Source: Bacillota bacterium
GTDB taxonomy: Bacteria; Bacillota; UBA4882; UBA8346
Length of the DNA: 56,475 bases
Assembly (NCBI GenBank): GCA_023436305.1
Contig: JAEZJQ010000104.1
Span: forward strand, 1-56,475
Direction: 5' to 3'
Shown here: positions 16,428 to 25,163 of the stretch, in pieces
Numbering within the stretch: the first letter of the stretch is position 1
Layout: each line of letters starts with the position of its first letter
The notes under the pieces: model-generated
What the model was told of the DNA's origin: nothing
The model's input: only the letters and a program-made list of their open reading frames with translations
The model's database searches: none
Translations under genes and position numbers: made by a program

Positions 16428-16544
16428 CTAGGAGTCTGTGCGGGTAATAGGTTTTCGAAGCATATTTAGTGTTTAGTGATATAATCCAATACAAGATATT
16501 GTAGTTTTAAGCTATAAAAATGTGTTACGCGCACAGACTCCTAG
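16428..16544. mobile_element. MITE-like element of 117 bp with 15-bp perfect terminal inverted repeats
   Basis: CTAGGAGTCTGTGCG (16428-16442) and its exact complement CGCACAGACTCCTAG (16530-16544) bound a non-coding 117-bp unit. The outer CTAG on both sides could be a target duplication (IS5-type elements favour CTAG), leaving 11-bp ends beginning GAGTCTGTGCG. The interior is AT-rich with no ORF. A lone match to the end sequence occurs at 26748. A full-length partner IS is not in the window. Confidence 0.7.
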
Positions 16545-16620
16545 TAACACCGGGGTAGGAATGATCCGCCCCTAAAAGAAAGACACAACCGATTCGACCT
16601 TGATTCGGGGGTGAAAAATG

Positions 16621-17025
16621 TTAGGAGGCCCCAAAATTTTTTCGACATCTTCGAATCAAGTAAATAACAGAAAAAATAGATAAACATAGACATAAAAAGC
16701 TAATTGGGAGTTTTTCATATAAAACATACTGCTCATGGAAATTTATTGTTAATAAATCGTAAGTCACGAAAATAATTATTAAAACAAAAAATAATAAACT
16801 AGAAAAATATCCCCATTTTTTATTTAACCATAAACCTAGCGCTGCAAAGAGATTTATGATGAAATTAAATAAAACCCTTAGCACTATAATATCTCTAATA
16901 TTGTCAATACCAGTTATCAAAATACAGAGCACTAAAATATGTAAGAATGATAATATTTTCAACCCTTTTTCAGGATTTGACGATTTATCATCGGGAAATA
17001 GTAGTATGCTAAATATATTTGACAT
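16621..17025 (-). CDS. Hypothetical multi-helix membrane protein
   Basis: This 134-residue frame codes for about four hydrophobic helices (near residues 24-40, 45-66, 70-90 and 105-122) with a basic end. It overlaps the end of the next upstream frame by 67 bases in a different frame, and no good ribosome site precedes its ATG, so expression by coupling is possible. The region is AT-rich compared with neighbours, suggesting acquired DNA. I do not recognise the family. Confidence 0.45.
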   Translation of the reverse strand: MSNIFSILLFPDDKSSNPEKGLKILSFLHILVLCILITGIDNIRDIIVLRVLFNFIINLFAALGLWLNKKWGYFSSLLFFVLIIIFVTYDLLTINFHEQYVLYEKLPISFLCLCLSIFSVIYLIRRCRKNFGAS

Positions 17026-17231
17026 GAAAATAACGATAATGAATTGATCAAGTTACCGTCAATTATTTCATCAATGTATCCATGATAATTCTTATTAGAA
17101 ATAATAAATAAGAATATCGGGATTAATAAGTACGCCACCATAATACTCAGAGATGACCATTTGTGATTTATAATCAAAAAATAAATTGATACAAGAGGCA
17201 CTATAAGTAATAATGTAAAGAAAAAATACAT
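16959..17231 (-). CDS. Hypothetical small membrane protein
   Basis: This 90-residue frame starts at ATG 17231 with AGGAG at 8 bases. It has two strong helices at about residues 2-20 and 27-46 and a weaker one near 65-80. The strong ribosome site favours a real gene. With the overlapping 134-residue frame downstream it could form a two-gene unit, or both could be the remains of one longer membrane protein split by a frameshift in the overlap. No family is recognised. Confidence 0.5.
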   Translation of the reverse strand: MYFFFTLLLIVPLVSIYFLIINHKWSSLSIMVAYLLIPIFLFIISNKNYHGYIDEIIDGNLINSLSLFSCQIYLAYYYFPMINRQILKKG

Positions 17232-17387
17232 AATTATTTCTCCTGTAAATTTTTAACGGGTGCCTATAGATCTATTTCACTGTTAACGTAGAGTAACGAA
17301 TTACTCGTCGATACAGCTTAGTGATACAGGATTTAACACGATAGCTGACAGATATAATGATATCCAGATTTGACAATAAAAGAAGGT

Positions 17388-17423
17388 TAAAAAAAGCACA
17401 CTGCATATATAGCGCGGTGTACT
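17388..17423 (-). terminator. Rho-independent terminator of the metH operon
   Basis: On the reverse strand AGTACAC (17423-17417) pairs with GTGTGCT (17401-17395) with one G-U pair, followed by seven T. It lies 66 bases past the metH stop. Confidence 0.8.
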
Positions 17424-17488
17424 TTTAGAATAACAGATATTACCAACTATATTACAAATTAAATGAAAATAGTGATTGTAAAACTCTC

Positions 17489-19906
17489 TCATTCCCTTCT
17501 CGCCAATTTCCGGGCCACCTTCACCGCCTCATAAGCGTCCCTGGCGTAACCGTCGGCACCGATTTCCCGGGCGTAATCCTCATTGACCACCGCCCCACCC
17601 ACCATCATCTTACAGGCAAGTCCTTCCCGGTGGGCCAGTTGGATAACTTCTCTCATCTCCGTCATGGTCGTCGTCATCAGTGCGGACATACCGATTATCT
17701 CCGCCCCTATACTTTTTGCTTCCGCCACAATCCTTTCCGCGCTTACGTCCTTGCCCAGATCGTGCACCTTGAAACCATAGTTTTTCAACATCAGGCCCAC
17801 GATATTTTTACCAATATCATGAACGTCGCCCTTTACCGTGGCCAGCACCACTTTGGCCACGCCAGTCCCACCGCTGTCGCCGACAGTGGTGAGCAATGGT
17901 TCAATTTGTTCAAAGCCGGCTTTCATCGTTTCGGCGCTCCGGATGAGTTGGGGCAAATAATACTTCTTGGCGTCGAACAAGTTACCCACCTCATTAATGG
18001 CCGGAATCATGCATTCGTCAACAATCTCCGCCGGAGAAACCGATTCTTGCAGCGCTTGGCCGATGAGTGAACGGATCTCTTCCTTCTCTCCCCTTACCAC
18101 TGCCCGATAGATTTTTTCCCGGGTTGATTTCAGCTCCGGTACGGCGGCGGGTTCAACGGAACTCTTGGTGTGTTGTGAAAAGTATCCGATATAGTTCAGG
18201 CTGTCCCGGTCCCGCATGGTTAAGACATCGGAAGCCATTTTTATGCCCGTCAGTATTTCGTTGGACGGATTGGCAATGGCCAGTGTCAAGCCCCGGCCGA
18301 TAGCCATCGCCAGAAAAGCCGCATTCACCCAGCTTCGTTCCGGCAATCCAAAAGATATATTGGAAAGTCCGATGACAGAGGGGGAACCAAACTCCCGGCT
18401 ACACCAATCAATCTGTTTCAAGGTTTCCAATGCGGCTCCCTGATTAGAGGATATGGTCATCACCAGCCCGTCCACCACTACATCCTCTTTATGAAATCCG
18501 TATCCGGCGGCTTTTGCAAAGACCTCCCGCACAATTTCCCATCGTTTTTCAGTATTCTCCGGCACACCCGCATCACTTACGGGCAGTAAAATAAACATGG
18601 CGCCATATTTGGCGGCGATGGGCAGAAGCCGTTCAATTTTGGCCTTTTCCTGCGAAATGGAGTTGATGAGCGCCCGCCCCGGGTACAAACGCAGCGCTGC
18701 TTCCAGCACTTCGGGGGAGGACGAATCCAGACAGAGCGGCGCATCGGTAAAGCCGCTTAACATCCTTGTGATTTCAGCCATGGTTTGCTTTTCATCAATC
18801 CCCGGCATTCCCACATTCACATCAAGAATCTCCGCTCCCGCTTCCGTTTGCTCCATGGCGAACCGCCGGACTTCATGGGTCAATCCTTGTTTAAGTTCTT
18901 CCTGAAGTTTTTTCTTACCGGTGGGGTTGATTCTTTCACCCACCACTTTCACCGGCAGATCCGTTCCGAAGAAAACCGTTTTTCGCGCCGAAGTCAAAGC
19001 GCTGTATGGACTGCCGGATAGCGTGGGAGTGTTTTTCCCCCCCGTTTGTTTTTTAAGTCCCCGGATATACTCCGGCGATGTTCCGCAACACCCACCCATG
19101 AGGGAGGCCCCCGCTTCCACCAAAACATCCGCGAAACTGCAAAATTCCGCCACATCCATATCAAATACCGTTACGCCATGGATTAGCTTTGGTAAACCCG
19201 CATTGGGTTTGGCCAGAAGCGGTACCTTGGCGTATGGTTTCATCAATGAAATCAAAGCCGCCATTTCCGCAGGTCCGGTGGAACAGTTGCAGCCCACGGC
19301 ATCGGCGCCCAGACTCTGAAGCGTAATGAGAGCCGTAACCGGATCAGTTCCCGTCAAGGTTCTCTGTCCCTGGTCAAAAGTCATCGTGACACATACCGGA
19401 AGGTTGCAGCTTTCTTTAACGGCAATCAACGCCGCCCTAGCCTCCTGAATATCCATCATCGTCTCAACCACGAACAGCTCCACACCGCCGTCCAGTAACC
19501 CCCGGATCTGTTCCTTATACACCGCCACGCATTCCTCAAAAGGCAAGTCTCCCAAAGGTTCGATCATTCGGCCCGTGGGGGCCAAATCACCGGCCACCAA
19601 AGCTTTTCCTCCGGCTGCCTTCTTGGCCAATGCCGCTAATTCCTGATTCAAAACGGACACGGATTCCGCCAGCCCGAACTCGCCCAGCTTGATCCGGTTG
19701 CCACCGAAAGTACAACTGTAGATAATATCCGAACCGGCTTCCACATAGGACCTTTGGATCTCCAAGATGGCTTCCGGGTGTTCAACTACCCATTGTTCGG
19801 GGCAAACACCCTTCGGCATGTTCCGTTTTTGGAGTTCCGTCCCGGTGGCTCCATCAAGCAATAGAATCCGATTGCCAATATAATCACGAAAAGTTGTTTT
19901 GTCCAT
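17489..19906 (-). CDS. metH: Cobalamin-dependent methionine synthase lacking the activation domain (short MetH)
   Basis: This 805-residue cytosolic enzyme transfers a methyl group from methyltetrahydrofolate through B12 to homocysteine. The homocysteine domain (about 1-285) has GGNRIKLGEFGL, GCNCSTGP and the zinc-ligand Cys pair in MGGCCGTSPEY. The folate-binding domain (about 315-570) begins VVGERINPTGKKK. The cap (about 600-680) and Rossmann B12 domain follow with D694-x-H696-x2-G699, whose His is the lower cobalt ligand. Compared with 1227-residue E. coli MetH, the whole C-terminal AdoMet-binding activation domain is missing; it is encoded by the overlapping upstream gene. AAAGGAG precedes the ATG. 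No SAM or B12 riboswitch was found upstream. Confidence 0.95.
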   Translation of the reverse strand: MDKTTFRDYIGNRILLLDGATGTELQKRNMPKGVCPEQWVVEHPEAILEIQRSYVEAGSDIIYSCTFGGNRIKLGEFGLAESVSVLNQELAALAKKAAGGKALVAGDLAPTGRMIEPLGDLPFEECVAVYKEQIRGLLDGGVELFVVETMMDIQEARAALIAVKESCNLPVCVTMTFDQGQRTLTGTDPVTALITLQSLGADAVGCNCSTGPAEMAALISLMKPYAKVPLLAKPNAGLPKLIHGVTVFDMDVAEFCSFADVLVEAGASLMGGCCGTSPEYIRGLKKQTGGKNTPTLSGSPYSALTSARKTVFFGTDLPVKVVGERINPTGKKKLQEELKQGLTHEVRRFAMEQTEAGAEILDVNVGMPGIDEKQTMAEITRMLSGFTDAPLCLDSSSPEVLEAALRLYPGRALINSISQEKAKIERLLPIAAKYGAMFILLPVSDAGVPENTEKRWEIVREVFAKAAGYGFHKEDVVVDGLVMTISSNQGAALETLKQIDWCSREFGSPSVIGLSNISFGLPERSWVNAAFLAMAIGRGLTLAIANPSNEILTGIKMASDVLTMRDRDSLNYIGYFSQHTKSSVEPAAVPELKSTREKIYRAVVRGEKEEIRSLIGQALQESVSPAEIVDECMIPAINEVGNLFDAKKYYLPQLIRSAETMKAGFEQIEPLLTTVGDSGGTGVAKVVLATVKGDVHDIGKNIVGLMLKNYGFKVHDLGKDVSAERIVAEAKSIGAEIIGMSALMTTTMTEMREVIQLAHREGLACKMMVGGAVVNEDYAREIGADGYARDAYEAVKVARKLARRE

Positions 19907-20543
19907 CGTTATTTTTCTCCTTTATTTCGATTCCGGCAATGGCGATAACCGATTTCTCAGGCGTCAGCATATATCTCTCCGTAAGCTCAAGCCCCAATTT
20001 ACGTAGGTTTAATGCCTCAAAAACCGGTTTTTGATAAACTAATGGCAGATCCCCGTACCCTGGACTGTATCGATGCTTGGTGAGTTTCATGCCCTGGGGG
20101 GCCAACGTGCCTTCTAAATATTCCATCATCCAGTCCAATATGCCGTCTGCAGTCTGGGAGGCCACCGCGTCGAGGACCACTCCAAGGGCCGCATCCTTAT
20201 GTTTTACCTCGTCCATAATCGCTTCAACGATTTCACTGCCCACAGTGGCTGCCATCAAAACGGTCTCTTCACTGTTTTGCAATAGGCGGGACAGATTTTT
20301 GCTTTGAAAATCAATTCCATTTTCGAGTAAAATAAAATCCGGAGTTCGTTCTGAGATTTTTAAGCGGAGATAAACTCCGTTAGGATGGCTTAAAATTTTG
20401 CCCTGTTTCATTCCTTCCTTGAGCATCCTGAGAAAACCATCGTCCAATGGGCAGTTTTTCCGGCCTCCCAACCGGATCAGCACACTCTCAATTTTGGGGG
20501 CAATGGGTAAATCATAAAAGTATTGGATCATCGAATGAGTCAT
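19884..20543 (-). CDS. Stand-alone MetH activation (AdoMet-binding) domain protein
   Basis: I place the start at ATG 20543, behind AAGGAA, giving 219 residues. The C-terminal half carries the activation-domain signature: KHRYSPGYGDLPLVYQ, then LGLELTERYMLTPEKSVIAI. In full-length MetH this domain binds AdoMet and reductively remethylates oxidised cob(II)alamin. It overlaps the start of metH by 23 bases, so the two are co-translated and presumably form a complex. The same split is known in Thermotoga. The N-terminal half is less conserved. Confidence 0.9.
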   Translation of the reverse strand: MTHSMIQYFYDLPIAPKIESVLIRLGGRKNCPLDDGFLRMLKEGMKQGKILSHPNGVYLRLKISERTPDFILLENGIDFQSKNLSRLLQNSEETVLMAATVGSEIVEAIMDEVKHKDAALGVVLDAVASQTADGILDWMMEYLEGTLAPQGMKLTKHRYSPGYGDLPLVYQKPVFEALNLRKLGLELTERYMLTPEKSVIAIAGIEIKEKNNDGQNNFS

Positions 20544-20742
20544 CAACGGTTTCCTTGATTAAAACGCTTTTTTATCGTTCCTACGAATAAAAAATCTCCT
20601 ATCCCCACAGATAGAAGGTTGTATATCTGAAGTGTTTTTAGAATATCACCATTGGCAATTCATGTCAAGAATCGGTTAACAATCAAAACACAAAGGCTTT
20701 CCAAGCAACATCTCCATCCCATTTTATCGAAAAATGAAACCC

Positions 20743-20788
20743 TTGACAAACCGGATTATTAGTGTTACATTTTTTAATATAGTAACAC
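20743..20788 (+). promoter_or_regulatory. nikMN promoter overlapped by a NikR operator
   Basis: TTGACA (20743-20748), 17 bases, TACATT (20766-20771) form a good sigma-A promoter. GTGTTAC (20762-20768) and GTAACAC (20782-20788) form an inverted repeat with 13 bases between, matching the GTGTTAC-N13/14-GTAACAC operator described for NikR in several lineages. The left half-site covers the -10 box, so nickel-loaded NikR would block transcription. Confidence 0.88.
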
Positions 20789-20811
20789 AATTGCATAGGA
20801 GTGATCTGATT

Positions 20812-21852
20812 ATGCATATGGCTGATGCCTTAATCTCTCCTGCTGTCGGAGGAGCCATGTGGGCGGTAACGGCTGGAGTAGCCGCCTATTCCGCCAAAAA
20901 AGTCCAAGCCGGCATGGATGAACGCAAGGTTCCACTTATGGGAGTGCTGGGAGCATTTGCCTTTGCAGCGCAAATGATTAACTTCTCCATCCCGGGAACC
21001 GGTTCCAGCGGACATTTGGGCGGCGGATTGTTGCTCGCCATCCTGCTTGGACCTTATGCCGGATTTCTCACCATGGCCTCCATACTTACTGTTCAAGCGT
21101 TGTTTTTCGCCGACGGAGGATTATTGGCCTTGGGCTGTAATGTTTTTAACCTTGGTTTTTATAGCTGTTTTATTGTTTATCCCCTGATTTATCAATTAAT
21201 CGTTAAGAATAAAATGAGCCGGGGCCGTATTTTTGGGGGAGCTTTTCTGGCGGGGATTATCGGGCTGCAACTGGGCGCTTTCAGCGTCGTTTTGGAGACT
21301 GTATTCTCCGGTGTTTCCGAACTGCCCTTCAAGACGTTCGTATTGCTCATGCAGCCGGTACATCTGGCCATCGGCACTGTGGAAGGTTTAGTTACTGCGG
21401 CAGTAGTTAGTTTTATCTGGAAAGCCCGGCCTGAAATCATTGAAAACTCCGCCTTGGCCAAACCCACCGGCAATATTTCCCTGAAACCGGTTCTGATTGG
21501 TTTATTGATCGTCGCCGTGATAACCGGCGGTGCGTTATCCTGGTTCGCCTCCGTACACCCCGACGGCTTGGAATGGTCGATAACCAAAACTTCAGGCCAA
21601 GCTGAATTGGATTCGAAATCCCAAGTCCATGAGTCACTGGCGCAAGTTCAGGAGAAAACAGCCTTTTTGCCGGATTATAACTTTAAACAAACCGGACCGG
21701 AAACCCCCGCTTCCGGGGATGAAAAAAGCCCGTCCTGGCCGGACATCAATGGCGGAACCAGCTTGGCCGGTTTGGCCGGAGCTGTTTTAACCTTGCTTTT
21801 GGCCGGACTTATCGGTTTGGGTTTACGATTATTTAATAAACGTAGAACATAA
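20812..21852 (+). CDS. nikM: Nickel ECF transporter substrate-binding membrane protein, NikM-NikN fusion
   Basis: This is the substrate-specific membrane component of an energy-coupling-factor nickel (or cobalt) importer. The start is ATG 20812 behind AGGAGTG, giving 346 residues and the family N-terminus MHMADALISPAVGG, whose Met-His is the metal site. CbiM/NikM helices fill residues 1-210. A C-terminal CbiN/NikN-like part has a helix near 240-260, the motif PDGLEWS, and a last helix before the basic end. The NikR operator and adjacent nikR identify nickel as substrate. The partner permease and ATPase genes are not adjacent, so it must use components encoded elsewhere. Confidence 0.9.
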   Translation: MHMADALISPAVGGAMWAVTAGVAAYSAKKVQAGMDERKVPLMGVLGAFAFAAQMINFSIPGTGSSGHLGGGLLLAILLGPYAGFLTMASILTVQALFFADGGLLALGCNVFNLGFYSCFIVYPLIYQLIVKNKMSRGRIFGGAFLAGIIGLQLGAFSVVLETVFSGVSELPFKTFVLLMQPVHLAIGTVEGLVTAAVVSFIWKARPEIIENSALAKPTGNISLKPVLIGLLIVAVITGGALSWFASVHPDGLEWSITKTSGQAELDSKSQVHESLAQVQEKTAFLPDYNFKQTGPETPASGDEKSPSWPDINGGTSLAGLAGAVLTLLLAGLIGLGLRLFNKRRT

Positions 21853-21853
21853 T

Positions 21854-22273
21854 TTATAGATTCTCACCAGTGGTCGTCATCACCAGTTTACAATGTTTGA
21901 CTCCCTTGGTGCTGCTTAACCGTCCGGCAATCATCTGAATATCCGTCTTATCGCCTTTTACAACCAATACTTCCAGGCAATGGTGGGCATCCAGATGAAC
22001 GTGCAGGACGGAAACGATCTGTTCATGGAACTGGTGCTGCATATCGGTTAATTTATCGGCCATCTCCCGGAGATGGTGGTTGTAAACCAAAGTAACGGTT
22101 CCCACCGCCTGGCCTTCCTCATTGCGCCACTCCTCTTCCACCAGATAATCCCGGATTAAATCCCGGATGGCCTCGGAACGGTTGGTATACCCTTTGGTGG
22201 ATATTAATTGGTCAAACCTGGCCAGCAAATTAGAATCAATGGAGACCCCAAAGCGTTGTAATTCGGATTCCAT
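21854..22273 (-). CDS. nikR: Nickel-responsive transcriptional regulator NikR
   Basis: This 139-residue regulator has a ribbon-helix-helix DNA-binding domain (residues 4-45, RFGVSIDSNLLARFDQL and RSEAIRDLIRDYL) and an ACT-like nickel domain. The square-planar Ni ligands of E. coli NikR (H76, H87, H89, C95) correspond to H80, H91, H93 and C99. The start is ATG 22273 behind GGGGAGG. The gene is convergent with nikMN, ending 1 base away. Its target is the operator at 20762-20788. Confidence 0.95.
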   Translation of the reverse strand: MESELQRFGVSIDSNLLARFDQLISTKGYTNRSEAIRDLIRDYLVEEEWRNEEGQAVGTVTLVYNHHLREMADKLTDMQHQFHEQIVSVLHVHLDAHHCLEVLVVKGDKTDIQMIAGRLSSTKGVKHCKLVMTTTGENL

Positions 22274-22300
22274 CACGCCGCCTCCCCTGTTAAAAAATGT

Positions 22301-23041
22301 TTAAATCACAAACCCTCCATTGGGACTGATAACTTGTCCGGTTAAAAAATCCCCCGCCGGTGAAGCCAGAAAAAGGGCCGTATACGCGATGTCCAGGGGA
22401 GTTCCCAAACGGTTCAGCGGCGTCATTTGGATTAAATCGTCGATTTCAGTTTGATTATAGGGTGCTAGCATATCCGTTTGAATAATGCCGGGCGCGATGC
22501 AATTCACCTGAATATTGGACGGTCCCAATTCCTTGGCCAGCGCTTTGGTAAGACCGATGACGCCGGCTTTGGCCGCCGAGTAATGGACCTCGCAAGCCGC
22601 CCCCACCATCCCCCAGATGGAAGCGATATTGATGATTTTACCCCGTTTTTGGGGCAGCATATATCGTAAAACGCTTTGGGAACAATGAAAAACTCCCTTT
22701 AAATTAACCGCCATGACGGCGTCCCATTCGGATTCCGGAATATCAATAAAAAGCGTCGTTTTGGATATCCCGGCGTTGTTAATCAACAGATCAACCCGGC
22801 CAAATCGCTTCAAACATTCATCGATCATGGCGTCAGCTTCGGCTCTTTGGGAAACATCCGCTTTACAGAGTGCCGCCGAATAGCCCTGGAACTCTAATTG
22901 GCGGTATAAATCAGCCGCCGCTGTTTCCGATTGATGATAGTTGATTACGACATGATACCCTTGCGAAGCAAACAATTCCGCCGTAGCCCTACCGATGCCT
23001 CTGGATGCTCCGGTGATAATCACTGTTTCCGATTGGTTCAT
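22301..23041 (-). CDS. Short-chain dehydrogenase/reductase, possible EF-P 5-aminopentanone reductase
   Basis: This 246-residue Rossmann enzyme has the cofactor motif TGASRGIG (10-17), NNAG (88-91), and catalytic S141, Y154 and K158 (YSAAK). The segment SIWGMVGAACEVHYSAAKAG resembles Bacillota proteins annotated as EfpI/YmfI, which finish the 5-aminopentanol modification of elongation factor P; FabG-type 3-oxoacyl reductase is the alternative. GGAGG precedes the ATG at 7 bases. It follows rsmB by 46 bases on the same strand and may be the last gene of the housekeeping transcript. Confidence 0.8.
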   Translation of the reverse strand: MNQSETVIITGASRGIGRATAELFASQGYHVVINYHQSETAAADLYRQLEFQGYSAALCKADVSQRAEADAMIDECLKRFGRVDLLINNAGISKTTLFIDIPESEWDAVMAVNLKGVFHCSQSVLRYMLPQKRGKIINIASIWGMVGAACEVHYSAAKAGVIGLTKALAKELGPSNIQVNCIAPGIIQTDMLAPYNQTEIDDLIQMTPLNRLGTPLDIAYTALFLASPAGDFLTGQVISPNGGFVI

Positions 23042-23087
23042 AAAGACGCCTCCGGATTAAAACTATGATTCAAACAATTCAATTGTT

Positions 23088-24455
23088 TTACAGCTTCTTT
23101 CGCAGCCGGCCCATGAAAAATCCATCCCCGCCGCCGGACATCGGCAATAAGGTCAGCCATTTGGAATCAGGAGCCTGGGCGTATTGAATTACATTTCCCG
23201 GCAAAAATGAGCGGAAATCATCAGCTTCAAATTCAGGGTGCCACTTCAGAAACGCATCCAACTGTTCCTGGTTTTCCTCCGGCTCCAGTGTGCAAGTGCT
23301 GTATACCAACCTGCCACCGGGTTTGATTAAAGATGCGGCCCGATCCAAAATTGCTTGCTGAATGGCCGCCAATTCCCGGATATCCTCCGGTTTGCGCCGG
23401 TAACGGGCGTCAACCCTCCGCCGAAACACTCCGGTTCCGGAACATGGCGCATCCACCAGCACCGCGTCCACCTGTCTCTCTTCCGGCAATGAGAAATTCC
23501 GGGCATCCGCTAAGAACGCTTGAATACTGGTTAAATTTAAACGTCCTGCATTATCCTGGATTAATTTGATCTTGTGGGGATGGTTATCCACACTGATGAT
23601 TTCGCCGCGATCAGCCATCAGTTCGGCCAGGTGCGTGCTCTTCCCTCCCGGTGCCGCGCACAAATCGACAATTAGCTCTCCCGGAACCGGGTTGACCAGG
23701 TGGGCGACCAGCATGGCGCTTTCATCCTGGACGAATATCCGGCCGGATTGGAATAATGGTAATGTTTCCACGGGTTCTCCCGGGCTTTCGACAAATACAG
23801 CTTCCGTCAAAAAGAGGCCCGGGCGGCTTTGAAAACCGTGTTTCGCAAGTTCCGCCATGACTTCAGGTGTGTTTGTCAAACGTTGGTTCACCCGCCAGGT
23901 GAGCGGCGGCGGTTCATTATCGGTTTTCAAAATCCGGGCGGTCACTTCAGGGCCGAATCTCACCAGCCACCGTTTGACCAGCCATAATGGGTGGGAATAT
24001 TCCACACTAAAATATTCAGCCGGGTCGGAAACCGGGTCCGGAAACCGGATTTCATTCTGATTCCGCAAGTAAGAACGGAGCACCCCGTTCACCAGTGAAG
24101 CCAAACCGGAATATCGGGAATGCTTAACCTGCTCCACCGCACTATGGCAGACCGCCCGCGCCGGGATCTCCGGCAGATACAGCAATTGGTAAACCGCCAG
24201 ACGCAATACATTTTTAACCGGAACTTTCAGGGAAACGAAAGGACGGCTGAGCAGCCGTCCCAGAATGTAATCAATCTTCAATAAATGGCGCAAAGTACCA
24301 TAAACTAATTCGGTGGTCAGTGCCTTTTCACGGCGTTCCAGACCCGCGCCGTATTCATTTAGAAACTTAGGCAAAACCAGATTGGCGTAAGCATTGTCCT
24401 GTTCGATCCTGTCTAAAACCAATTGGGCCAGATAGCGCCCTGAAACTTTAGTCAT
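23088..24455 (-). CDS. rsmB: 16S rRNA (cytosine-967-C5)-methyltransferase RsmB
   Basis: This 455-residue enzyme methylates C967 of 16S rRNA using AdoMet. It has a NusB-like N-terminal RNA-binding domain (about residues 1-140) and a methyltransferase domain with DLCAAPGGKSTHLAEL (AdoMet motif I), the catalytic-release cysteine motif DAPCSGTG and the nucleophile motif YSTCTLEPEE. Length is normal. The ATG overlaps the stop of the upstream protease gene by 8 bases. It belongs to the conserved chain with def, fmt and yugP. Confidence 0.95.
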   Translation of the reverse strand: MTKVSGRYLAQLVLDRIEQDNAYANLVLPKFLNEYGAGLERREKALTTELVYGTLRHLLKIDYILGRLLSRPFVSLKVPVKNVLRLAVYQLLYLPEIPARAVCHSAVEQVKHSRYSGLASLVNGVLRSYLRNQNEIRFPDPVSDPAEYFSVEYSHPLWLVKRWLVRFGPEVTARILKTDNEPPPLTWRVNQRLTNTPEVMAELAKHGFQSRPGLFLTEAVFVESPGEPVETLPLFQSGRIFVQDESAMLVAHLVNPVPGELIVDLCAAPGGKSTHLAELMADRGEIISVDNHPHKIKLIQDNAGRLNLTSIQAFLADARNFSLPEERQVDAVLVDAPCSGTGVFRRRVDARYRRKPEDIRELAAIQQAILDRAASLIKPGGRLVYSTCTLEPEENQEQLDAFLKWHPEFEADDFRSFLPGNVIQYAQAPDSKWLTLLPMSGGGDGFFMGRLRKKL

Positions 24456-25140
24456 CCCGGCCGCCCCGGATTAACAACATTCTGACTAAATTCAAAATTG
24501 CGGTGGCCGCCGCGGCTACATAAGTCATGGCCGCTGCGGTCAATACCTTTTTGGCTCCGGAAACTTCTTCACCCCGCTGTAAATAACCACCATCGGCCAA
24601 CAGCGTTAAAGCCCGGTTACTGGCGTTGAACTCTACCGGTAAGGTTAACACCGTGAAAAAGACAAAGAAGCTGAATAAAATAATGCCCAGATCGATTAAA
24701 AACCTGGATGCCCCTCCGCCAAACAACAAACCAATGAAGAACAAAATATAGCCCAGGTTGGAGCCCAGACTGGCCACCGGGAAGATACTGTTCCGAATCG
24801 TCAAAGGAGCGTATGCATGGGAATGTTGAATGGCATGTCCGGTTTCATGGGCGGCGACACCGAAAGAAGCCAGTGAGCGCCCGTGATATACTTCCGGGGA
24901 AAGCCGCAATACCCGGCTGCGGGGATCATAATGATCGGATAAGGTACCCGGCGTCAATTCCACCGGCACATCATACAGATTGCTGCGGTTCAGAAGATCC
25001 CGGGCCACCTGGGCGCCGGTCATCCCCGAAACGGCAGGATAATCCAGGTATTTTTTAAAGGTGGATTGCACTTTAAACTGAGCATACAATGTAAAAAGAA
25101 TTGCCGGTATAAGTAAAATCATTGTCCAATCCATATACAT
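24448..25140 (-). CDS. Membrane zinc metallopeptidase, YugP family
   Basis: About 230 residues. The start is probably the second in-frame ATG (25140), which has GGAGG at 8 bases, rather than 25146. An N-terminal helix (WTMILLIPAILFTLYAQF) is followed by the domain with the zinc motif HETGHAIQHS and three C-terminal helices near residues 115-150 and 200-225. The YugP family (PF04298) is common beside fmt and rsmB in Bacillota; the substrate is unknown. The active site probably faces the cytoplasm or membrane. Confidence 0.9.
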   Translation of the reverse strand: MYMDWTMILLIPAILFTLYAQFKVQSTFKKYLDYPAVSGMTGAQVARDLLNRSNLYDVPVELTPGTLSDHYDPRSRVLRLSPEVYHGRSLASFGVAAHETGHAIQHSHAYAPLTIRNSIFPVASLGSNLGYILFFIGLLFGGGASRFLIDLGIILFSFFVFFTVLTLPVEFNASNRALTLLADGGYLQRGEEVSGAKKVLTAAAMTYVAAAATAILNLVRMLLIRGGRDD

Positions 25141-25163
25141 GTCCATAACCTCCAGTGATTAAT

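Noticed and set aside
17301..17492. A 63-codon reverse frame just after metH
   Set aside because: It runs through the metH terminator and has no ribosome site or known motif, although its start overlaps the metH stop.
20547..20740. Possible SAM or cobalamin riboswitch before the metH pair
   Set aside because: I looked for S-box and B12-box motifs on the reverse strand and saw none.
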